From an uncultured Gammaproteobacteria bacterium (GTDB lineage Bacteria > Pseudomonadota > Gammaproteobacteria > Pseudomonadales > Azotimanducaceae_A): a stretch of DNA of 17,331 bases. Below are positions 1 through 7,700 of this stretch, one piece after another. The number at the start of each line of letters is the position of its first letter. The first letter of the stretch is position 1. Under the pieces are notes generated by a model, which saw only the letters and a list, made by a program, of their open reading frames with translations, did no database searches and was not told the origin of the DNA. The stretch lies in NCBI GenBank assembly GCA_913041025.1, contig CAJWGQ010000043.1, positions 1-17,331 of the forward strand, read 5' to 3'. The position numbers were made by a program, and so were the translations under genes.

Positions 1-191
1 GTGTTCAGGCATCCCGTTGGGTATTCTGTGAGGATTCTAAAATATTAGAGGAATTCAAGAATGCTAACTCTGAATACTTGGCGGTTGATGGTGGTGGCTA
101 TCTGACTTATTTAGCGCCTTCTAAAGTTAACTTACAGTTGGCTGAGGAGCGCTGGCCGGATGTGAGATTCTTGGAAACACGTGAACACTAA
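1..191 (+). CDS. 3' end of an unrecognised protein (partial, left edge)
   Basis: An open frame (codons beginning at base 3) enters from the left edge and stops at TAA 189-191, giving about 62 C-terminal residues. The visible part is soluble-looking and acidic, with a glycine run followed by an aromatic stretch ([12 protein letters not shown]) and the ending RFLETREH. I do not recognise the family. It ends 38 bases before the SirB1-like gene on the same strand, so the two may be cotranscribed. Codon use looks like that of its neighbours. That it is coding rests on the open frame and ordinary amino-acid composition; no function can be assigned from this fragment. Confidence 0.55.
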   Translation, partial: VQASRWVFCEDSKILEEFKNANSEYLAVDGGGYLTYLAPSKVNLQLAEERWPDVRFLETREH

Positions 192-229
192 CTACTGGGT
201 TTTAGTGTAAGAAGAGGAATATTTTTGTT

Positions 230-988
230 ATGGATATTATTGATGTCGCAGGAAAAACTGAGATGGAATTGGCGCTTATTGTCAGTCGTTTCATCGAACC
301 GGCTTCTGATCACGAGGTTTTTTTAACGCAATATTCGGAATTTACTGCGATGGTTCGCGAAAGAATCGATGGAACTAGTTCTCTAGATCTATTCTTGGAA
401 GAGTATGGCAAGACTGGTTTTGTCCAGGAGCAATCGGTAGAAATGCAAATTTGGCACAGCGATGTTGTGCGTGTTTTTGAGGACAAAAAGGGAATACCAA
501 TTAGTCTTGGCGTGTTATTGATCGAAACAGCAAATCGTTGTGGCTTTACTGCTAAAGGAGTGAACTATCCCGGCCATTATCTTGTACACATAAACGAGCA
601 GTTGGTCGATCCGGTAAGTCTAAGAAAATTAGATCCTGGGCAAATGGATGAAAAGTCTCAAGATCAGACTGGATTACTAGCACCCGTTGCGCCGGTAGTC
701 ACGTTTTTAAGAATGTTGAACAACCTTAAAGCGTTGCAATCTCGCGATCAGAATTGGGCTGAGTGTATAGAGCTGGTAGATATGCAGTTGAGTGTTTCTC
801 AGGGAAATGATCGGTTGAAAGCTTCGTTGATGTTTGAAAAAGGAGAGTTCTGGACAAAAATGGAAGTTTACTTGATGGCCCGAGAAAACTTTTTAGAGGC
901 AGCTCGGCTTAGTGGCGACAAAGAGTTTATCGAACAATGTGAAGCTCGGGTGATATCAGTTTCAAACTTTGAACAAGTGGTCCATTGA
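230..988 (+). CDS. SirB1-family transglutaminase-like / TPR protein
   Basis: A 252-residue protein of the SirB1 (transglutaminase-like plus tetratricopeptide) family. Residues about 75-130 carry the family core: an EDKKGIPISLG stretch matching the usual R-x-G-I-P-I-S-L motif, then the VNYPGHYLVH segment with the conserved PGH histidine, then the LVDP aspartate. The second half (about 155-245) is helical and TPR-like. The cysteine of true transglutaminases is replaced by serine at the GIPIS position, as is usual here, so enzymatic activity is doubtful. No signal peptide is visible, so it is probably cytoplasmic. ATG at 230 is preceded by a good ribosome site (GAAGAGGA, 211-218). The gene converges on fabY with one base between the stop codons. 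The cellular role of this family is not well established; the name comes from a supposed link to invasion regulation in Salmonella. Confidence 0.8.
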   Translation: MDIIDVAGKTEMELALIVSRFIEPASDHEVFLTQYSEFTAMVRERIDGTSSLDLFLEEYGKTGFVQEQSVEMQIWHSDVVRVFEDKKGIPISLGVLLIETANRCGFTAKGVNYPGHYLVHINEQLVDPVSLRKLDPGQMDEKSQDQTGLLAPVAPVVTFLRMLNNLKALQSRDQNWAECIELVDMQLSVSQGNDRLKASLMFEKGEFWTKMEVYLMARENFLEAARLSGDKEFIEQCEARVISVSNFEQVVH

Positions 989-989
989 G

Positions 990-2864
990 TTATGCGTCAG
1001 ATAGATCGCCGTAGGGGTTATCTATATCTAGGCTGACGCTCTCTCTGAACCCTGGTATGACTATCTCCTTAGGGGAAATAGATAGTTCCTCGCCATCCAC
1101 TACGCCCTCGCCAAATTGATAGATTGGCTTGGTGTCAAGGTCATCAGCTCTCAGGTTATAGTTTTCTGCGGCTTCCTGTATTTTTTCTGACCGTTTTTTG
1201 TGCGCGGTTAAATCCTTTGTGCCCCACCTTTTTTTAAGAAGCTCTTCAGTTTTTGACGGGGATACAAAAAATCCGGTGGCATTGTTTCCTCCAAATCCTT
1301 TTGAATTTACGAATCCAACTGGCATAGACGATGGATCGATTTCGATATCGTCGAAGGGTAACTGGAGGTGACTATCGTGTACGTCTTCCGCAATGTGGTC
1401 TATCGTTTTGATTCCAGGGAATAGTCCATCCTCCCATGTTCCTAGTATCGCGCTTAGTTGGTCTCCACCGGCTGGCGCCATTGAGTGGCCTACATAGCAC
1501 TTAACCGCTCCTGTTAACCAAGATTCGATGCCGAAAGTCTTGGCCAACTCATTGAGTATGTGAGATTCGGTCACTCGATTCTGGGGTGTGCCTGTCCCAT
1601 GAGCTTGCATAAAAGATCCGTTCTTAAGAACTTCCTCTCCTAATAAATTTTTGGCAGATGCCATGGCTTTTGCCACAGTTAGGTAGTTACCAATGCCGGG
1701 TCCCGGAATGGATTTTTTGTAGCCATCTGCGTGAACGAAAACATCAGGGACAGAACCAAGTATTCTCGCTCCAGATTCTAGAGCTAACTGATCATCCATT
1801 AGCACCAGCCAAATGGATGCTTCGGCGCAAGTGAATCCAGCATTCGAGGAAAATGGTCTGCAAGCTCGGCGATTGTCACAAACATCCGAGTCATCCAAGG
1901 CCTTTAGCTCTTCGTCTTCGGCTAGAGCACCCATGACACGGTAGCCTTCAATGACATGCGGAACGACTGGAGCTTCGCTGTTCCCCACAACAACAATTCG
2001 CTTGTTCCCAGAACGGATATCCTCGACAGCTCGTTTCACGTTATATAGAAAAGTTGCGCAAGCTCCTATGATGCCTGCTGTCTCTCCAACAGAGCCTAAG
2101 ACGTAAGCATTAACGAAATCCCCAGGCATTTCGGGGAGCCCCAAGGCGCAATGCTTGGATGTTGGCCTACGGCCGGCAAGTGGGTTTTGTAAAAGACCGC
2201 CATAGGCGTCATTGTCGAGCTGACCCATGGCGCTTCCCGAGTAAACTGCTATTTCGTCGGGTTTAACTAAATTTCTTATTTCTTCCACTTCAAAGCCAGT
2301 TGACTGGATAGCATCTGAAGCGCCGTAAACGGTCAACTGCAGTCCCCTGGGATGGCTTCTACTAGCATATAGCGCGGCCGGATCGAACCCAGAGGGAACT
2401 TGTCCTGCACTCGTAACTTTTGAAACCCTTTCATCGGGCAGCAGGACATTCAATGATTCTGCACAAACTATTTGGGTTTCCTTGTCATTAATCCTTGTAA
2501 GAGACCAATTGTTGGGGATGGTTTCGGGGAGCTGCTTCGTCGGTATTTTGAACGAAATTGATTTGGCGTCAGTATCTTTTAATGTTGCTGAGGATTGCCA
2601 ATGAACTGCATCAGGATCAAAAATCTCGATCTTTCTAATTAATGTGTGATCCTTTATGTGCTGTCTGACGGTCGAGTCCTGACTATTACCATCCAGTCTC
2701 ATTAGTTTGGCCAGACTAGCAAAAGTTGTATCCTGCTTTTGTTGACCAAGTTTATCTATAACAAGACGCCTATAAGCGTGATGAAAGGAAGCCCGACCCG
2801 CAGGGTTGACTCCTCCGAAGCCCACCATTACCGGGAGAGGGGAATTGCTACTGAGATTTTTCAA
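990..2864 (-). CDS. fabY: FabY-type beta-ketoacyl-ACP synthase
   Basis: A 624-residue condensing enzyme much longer than FabB or FabF (about 410 residues). Its opening, LPVMVGFGGVNPAGRASFHH (10-29), and its length match the FabY family. FabY of Pseudomonas aeruginosa is known to condense acetyl-CoA with malonyl-ACP to start fatty acid synthesis. The full Cys-His-His triad is visible: Cys269 in GACATF, His422 in AHGTGT and His460 in VKCYVGH with Lys455. The glycine motif GFGGNNA lies at 523-529. The start is TTG at 2864, overlapping the thiolase stop (TTGA), with GGAGAGGT at 2866-2873 as ribosome site inside the thiolase gene, so translation is probably coupled. Residues about 35-160 and the last 80 or so lie outside the core fold. 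With the divergent carboxylase it suggests a local chain-initiation module. The family call is firm; the exact primer substrate is inferred. Confidence 0.88.
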   Translation of the reverse strand: MKNLSSNSPLPVMVGFGGVNPAGRASFHHAYRRLVIDKLGQQKQDTTFASLAKLMRLDGNSQDSTVRQHIKDHTLIRKIEIFDPDAVHWQSSATLKDTDAKSISFKIPTKQLPETIPNNWSLTRINDKETQIVCAESLNVLLPDERVSKVTSAGQVPSGFDPAALYASRSHPRGLQLTVYGASDAIQSTGFEVEEIRNLVKPDEIAVYSGSAMGQLDNDAYGGLLQNPLAGRRPTSKHCALGLPEMPGDFVNAYVLGSVGETAGIIGACATFLYNVKRAVEDIRSGNKRIVVVGNSEAPVVPHVIEGYRVMGALAEDEELKALDDSDVCDNRRACRPFSSNAGFTCAEASIWLVLMDDQLALESGARILGSVPDVFVHADGYKKSIPGPGIGNYLTVAKAMASAKNLLGEEVLKNGSFMQAHGTGTPQNRVTESHILNELAKTFGIESWLTGAVKCYVGHSMAPAGGDQLSAILGTWEDGLFPGIKTIDHIAEDVHDSHLQLPFDDIEIDPSSMPVGFVNSKGFGGNNATGFFVSPSKTEELLKKRWGTKDLTAHKKRSEKIQEAAENYNLRADDLDTKPIYQFGEGVVDGEELSISPKEIVIPGFRESVSLDIDNPYGDLSDA

Positions 2865-4021
2865 GACCTCTCCAGTGCTATGGCTGTTGCTTCGCCGCCT
2901 CCAATACAGAGCGCCGCTACCCCCCTCTTCTTATCTAATCGCTTCATCGCGTGTGCGAGAGTGACTACCAGCCGACTGCCGGTGGATCCTATAGGATGGC
3001 CTTGAGCGCAGGCGCCACCATATAAATTTACCTTAGCTGGATCGAGGTTTAACTCTTGAATAGCAAGCATCGTTACCATCGCAAAGGCCTCGTTTATCTC
3101 GAAGAGTTCGACATCATCGATGTTCCAGTCAATTTTCGTCAGGAGGTTTTGTATCGCGCCCACTGGAGCAATGGTGAATTCAGAAGGATGAATTGAATGA
3201 GTACAATGCCCAACAATTCTTGCCAAGGGCTCCACCGTTAGATTTTGTTCATCAGAGGTGAGGACTAACGAGGAAGCCCCATCAGATATTGATGAGGAGT
3301 TAGCCGCTGTTATCGTGCCATCTGTTTTAAACGCCGGGCGCAGGGATGGTATTTTCTCGAGTTTTGCTCTGCCTGGTTGTTCGTCATTTGTTATTCGGTT
3401 CTCTCCGATTGAGATCGGTTCGATCTCAGATTCTAATAATTTATTTTCGATTGCGTCTCTTGCTTTGATTACCGAGTTTGTTGCGTAATCGTCCATATCT
3501 TTTCGGGTGAGCTGAAATTCATCCGCTGTATTTTGGGCGAAAGAGCCCATTGAACCGCCAGTCTCGGCATCCTCTAAACCATCTAAGAAAAGCGCGTCTT
3601 GCATTTGTTGATGACCCATTCGTAAACCTGATCTGGCCTTTTGTACCAAATAGGGGGCGTTGCTCATGCTTTCCATACCGCCTGCAATAATTGTGGTGCC
3701 ACTATCAGCTTTAATCAGATCGGTAGCCAACATAATGGCTTTCATGCCAGAGCCGCAAACCTTATTGACCGTCGTCGCGCCGCACGAGTCAGGTAATCCT
3801 GCATTTCGCATGGCCTGTCTCGCGGGAGCTTGTTTGAGTCCGGCGCTCACCACATTGCCCATAATTACTTCATCGATCTGTGAATCTTGAACTGAAGCGC
3901 GTTCTATAGAGGCTCTTATAGAATGTGCCCCGAGTTCTGGCGCGCTTAAAGAAGACAGTGCGCCCTGAAAACTCCCCACCGGTGTTCTTGCTGCACTAGC
4001 GATATATACCTGTTTACTCAA
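2861..4021 (-). CDS. Acetyl-CoA acyltransferase (thiolase)
   Basis: A 386-residue thiolase of normal length, joining two acetyl-CoA to acetoacetyl-CoA or cleaving 3-ketoacyl-CoA. All catalytic elements are present: nucleophile Cys89 in NKVCGSGMKA, the NEAFA motif at 310-314, His342 in CAQGHPIG, and the second cysteine Cys372 in LCIGGGEA. The N-terminus (VYIASAARTPVGSF) lines up with the family start and forces initiation at TTG 4021; the ribosome site GAGGTGA sits at 4025-4031. It lies 75 bases downstream of moaB and overlaps fabY by 4 bases. The short-chain biosynthetic type (PhaA/AtoB-like) fits the sequence best, but chain length and direction cannot be read from it. Next to fabY and the carboxylase it could manage the acetyl-CoA pool. 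A weak possible -10 box (TAGAAT on the minus strand, 4054-4059) lies in the gap to moaB. Confidence 0.92.
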   Translation of the reverse strand: MSKQVYIASAARTPVGSFQGALSSLSAPELGAHSIRASIERASVQDSQIDEVIMGNVVSAGLKQAPARQAMRNAGLPDSCGATTVNKVCGSGMKAIMLATDLIKADSGTTIIAGGMESMSNAPYLVQKARSGLRMGHQQMQDALFLDGLEDAETGGSMGSFAQNTADEFQLTRKDMDDYATNSVIKARDAIENKLLESEIEPISIGENRITNDEQPGRAKLEKIPSLRPAFKTDGTITAANSSSISDGASSLVLTSDEQNLTVEPLARIVGHCTHSIHPSEFTIAPVGAIQNLLTKIDWNIDDVELFEINEAFAMVTMLAIQELNLDPAKVNLYGGACAQGHPIGSTGSRLVVTLAHAMKRLDKKRGVAALCIGGGEATAIALERS

Positions 4022-4024
4022 GGT

Positions 4025-4033
4025 TCACCTCTT
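4025..4033 (-). promoter_or_regulatory. Ribosome binding site deciding the thiolase TTG start
   Basis: On the minus strand, AAGAGGTGA lies three bases upstream of TTG at 4019-4021. This strong Shine-Dalgarno match, together with the conserved thiolase N-terminus directly after it, supports the TTG start. Confidence 0.7.
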
Positions 4034-4096
4034 AGTTTAACTGTATTGATTAGATTCTAATGTTCTATGCCATGAAGAGCCAGCATCTGGAGTTGT

Positions 4097-4615
4097 TCAG
4101 TTTAAACGGTGCTCTTTAAACCGTGGAATCAGCTCGGCGAAGTTGCAAGGTTTGAAATTGATATCCAGTTGATTTTTCAGTATTTGTTGCCACGCCGTTT
4201 TGACAGCGTTTGAACTGCCTGGCAGGGAAAAAATCAGAGTACCATTTGCAATGCCGGCGACAGCTCTAGACTGGATTGTCGACGAGCCGATTTCCTTAAA
4301 AGAGATTTGTCTAAATAGCTCACCGAAGCCATCGATTGTTTTATCGAATAAGGGCTCCAACGCTTCTGGGGTACTGTCCCGACCCGTAAAACCTGTACCG
4401 CCGGTCGTAATGATGACTTGTATGCTTTGGTTTGCGATCCATAGCGAAGCTTTAGATCTGATTTCGTAAATATCGTCCTTTACTAGTTGTCTTTCGTTTA
4501 TCGAATGGCCAGCAGAAATGGCAAGCTGTTCTAAGATAGAGCCAGACTTGTCCTCTTCGATGCTGCGGGTATCTGAAATCGTCAGTAAGGCGACTGAAAG
4601 GGAATTAAGATCCAA
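4097..4615 (-). CDS. moaB: MoaB-family molybdenum cofactor protein
   Basis: A 172-residue member of the MoaB/MogA family, whose members bind molybdopterin and adenylate it or assist its synthesis; the role of MoaB in E. coli is not settled. The family signatures are ISDTR at the N-terminus, TTGGTGFTGRD (70-80) and LPGSSNAVKTA (131-141). The usual LPGSP proline is serine here. An in-frame TGA four codons upstream and no ATG force TTG at 4615 as the start. It is the first gene of the leftward group and diverges from the carboxylase across 129 bases. It is the only molybdenum-cofactor gene here, so its place upstream of thiolase and fabY may be incidental. MogA is the alternative, but length and sequence favour MoaB. 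Confidence 0.88.
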   Translation of the reverse strand: MDLNSLSVALLTISDTRSIEEDKSGSILEQLAISAGHSINERQLVKDDIYEIRSKASLWIANQSIQVIITTGGTGFTGRDSTPEALEPLFDKTIDGFGELFRQISFKEIGSSTIQSRAVAGIANGTLIFSLPGSSNAVKTAWQQILKNQLDINFKPCNFAELIPRFKEHRLN

Positions 4616-4704
4616 TTGAGATTCTCAGGTTATGGGTTATACCTAAGTCATCATACAACAATTTAAGCGTTACGTTTTAGAGGATCTGTATTTTAACTGT
4701 CGGA

Positions 4705-4733
4705 TTGATAATCAGGCTGCAAGTGGCTAGAGT
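4705..4733 (+). promoter_or_regulatory. Candidate sigma-70 promoter before the carboxylase
   Basis: TTGATA (4705-4710) and TAGAGT (4728-4733) are separated by exactly 17 bases and match the consensus at 5/6 and 4/6. Transcription would begin near 4740, only a few bases before the TTG at 4745. Either the mRNA is nearly leaderless or the true start codon lies further in. Pattern match only. Confidence 0.35.
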
Positions 4734-4744
4734 AGCGTTTTGTT

Positions 4745-7700
4745 TTGTTCATTCTAGAAACGTTGCAGAAACAGCTCATAGAAGGGGATCGGCTGTTCTT
4801 AATAGCCGAAAATTTAGCGAAAGATTTCTCTCTTTTCCCTCAACAGTCCAGGGAAACCGAACCCGTGCCCGGACTTCTGTCCGATTCGGTGATCAGAGGG
4901 GAAATAGAGTCACTATCTAAGATAGATATTGATTCCTATATACAACGTGTTCTTGCTAATGCAGAAGATCAATCGCGGATTGCCGCGCCGAAAATAATTC
5001 GTCAACTCGGACGTGTCTTGGAAGAGAAGAGTTTGGGTCCTTACTATCAAGCGATACTCGACTTAGCCTTTCCCGAAGGAGAGACCCGTAGAGTCGGTTT
5101 TATGGCTCAAGATAGATCTAAAGATCTAGGGGTCTGGATGCCAGAACATCATCTTGAGGCCGCTAAGTTTGTGGAGATCTGCTCTACACAGTCAATACCT
5201 ATTGTGACATTTATGGACACGCCAGGAGCAGATGCAAAGCAAGAAGCAAACGAACAAAACCAAGCGCACAGTATTTCTCGACTGATAGCGGAAATGAGTA
5301 ACGTGGATGTTCCCAATATCGGGGTTATATATGGTCTTGGATATTCAGGTGGGGCAATACCGCTAGCGTCAAGTAATACGATCCTGTCACTAAAAGACGC
5401 TGTGTTCAGTACTATTCAACCTGGGGCGTTAGCCAACATTGTCAGGCGATTGAATCTGTCTTGGCAAGAGTGTGCACAATACGTTGGTTTGTCTGCATAT
5501 GAATTGTATGGCCAGGGTAATATTGATGGAGTGGTAGATTATAGTCCTGCGGAGAAGCCGTCGACGCTAGACAATTTGCGTTTAGCAATTGTGGGATCTA
5601 TCTCAAATGTAGAAGGTAGGGTGAAAGAATTTGTCTCAGAGAATCCTTACATTCTTGACCATTATAGGCAAAGCCTGACTCGTTACCTCAACCCCTCTAA
5701 AAGTTTGCTCGCAATGCAAACAAGCGCTTCGCTTAAATTAACTAAGAATCCTACCGAGTACCTCAACGTGTTCGGCGTTGCCTATAGATATTTACGGTAT
5801 CTTCAAGTCCGGAAGAGGATAAAGGCGACTAGCACTTCGCAGTATGGTCGTCTAGCGGCCTTGGAGTTGCCTGCGGGAGATCTTAAAAGAAGAACAGATC
5901 TTGAACGCAGGCAAAAATTTCTAAGCTGGATTCAAGACCCGGACAAGGTGATTTACGATGACACCTTGTTAAAGGCCTGGCGGAATTACCAGGATAAAAA
6001 ACAAGCCCTAAATGAAGATCGCGGACGCATAAAGCTACTTATATTTGGAGAGCCCAGACAGAATTACGAAACGGCCAGATTTGAATTGATCTCCTGTTTG
6101 CTCGCTTTTTTGTATAACCGTTGGAAGAACGAAGCGAGCAGTAACCTTGAGGTACTGATTAATTATCTGAGAAATTTTGAAGATACAAAATTAATACTGA
6201 AGGTCAGTGATATTGAAAACCCTATTGAGGTAATTAAGAGCATCTGTGCTCAGGATGATCTGCGGGAAGAGCTGCGTGAGCGATTTTCTTATCAAGGCAG
6301 AGCACTTTTAAACCCTGAAGACCTCGAAGATCGAGGTGAAAATCAGTTGGCTAAACAGCTAGCTTCAGAACTTAATGTTGCTATAACGGGCTCGGTTTTT
6401 TCTCTTGTATCCAACGAATTGCAATCATCAATTCAGTCTAACAGGGCTCTTTTAAATGAGAGAGTTCCTCATCTAGTTGGATCGATTGATGAAGCAACTA
6501 AAGGTGAAGATGAGTCTGCAGTTAACGTTCTGGATGTTTTGTTAGATGAAGAGCTAAGAGAGGACATTGTTGCCGAATGTAGGAACCTCTTAATATTTGA
6601 TTCGGTTTATAACCAGGTCGTTGCGAATTTGGACGATATTGCCTCTGAAGCACAAAGTGCCCAGAGTTTATCGAAAGAGGCTCTGGCGCAGCTAATACGC
6701 TCGGCAGTAGCTGAATCAGAGGGTGATGATCAAGCACCTAATAATAGTTCGGCGTTGGCCCATTTTTTTGATTGGTATGAACGTTTACTAAAAATGCCGA
6801 AGGCTTCGTTATTCTTTACTGGGGTAGAGGAGTGGAAGAAGGCTAATTTTCCGCACATTGCAGACGCGCTATTCGTTGTGGTTACGCATATTTTTCAGAA
6901 TTTGGTCACCTCATATATCCAATCTGAGCGTGAAAACAAAGTTTATCAAGGCCGGATTGCCCCAAGATTGATTGGCCGCAGGAAAGATTTCTGGAATCGC
7001 TTGAACATTGCATATAGTGATCTATTGATGCAAAAACGACTAGTGGAAGAACGACGACGAAATCCGTTTTCCTACAAAGACATAATTGATAGATATTTTG
7101 ATAACTGGGAAGATCGTTATGAAGACCTCTTAAGTACGGACCCATGTTCTTTTCCAGGTTTTCGTCAATCGATCGAATCGGCGCTTAATAAGGAGGTGCC
7201 GCCTTGTGGGGTTGTAGCAGGGATAGCGGATTTTAAATCCTCGAAAAACGTGAAGGTCGGGGTTTTGTTATCTAACGTTTCCTTCCAAGCAGGCTCCTTC
7301 GATATGGCGAGTGCAGAGAAGTTCTGCAAGCTTTTGGTCGAATGTGCCGAGCAGCATATGCCCGTAGTGTGTTTTATATCTTCTGGCGGTATGCAGACGA
7401 AAGAGGGTGCCGGGGCACTGTTTTCAATGGCAGCCGTTAACGACCGTATTACTCGATTTGTTAGAGATCATGATCTTCCTGTTATCGTGTTTGGGTATGG
7501 TGATTGTACCGGTGGGGCCCAGGCGAGCTTTGTGACTCATCCTCTGGTACAAACTTATTATTTTTCTGGGACAAATATGCCTTTTGCTGGCCAAATTGTG
7601 GTCCCGTCAAACTTGCCTTTAAAGTCGACGTTATCAAATTATTTGTTTTTAAATAAAGGCAGTATGCAAGGACTTGTTGAGCATCCTTTCCAAGACGGAT

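Noticed and set aside
4022..4096. Regulatory repeat formed by two similar GTTTAAAC/GTTTAACT stretches before the thiolase gene
   Set aside because: The match is short and AT-rich, one copy overlaps the moaB end, and no symmetrical operator is convincing.
4616..4700. Promoter for moaB (TATGAT on the minus strand)
   Set aside because: The -10 match is good but no acceptable -35 lies at 16-18 bases, so it was not listed as a feature.
4705..4920. 71-codon rightward open frame over the carboxylase start
   Set aside because: It overlaps the carboxylase in another frame, is arginine-rich with no recognisable motif, and looks like chance.
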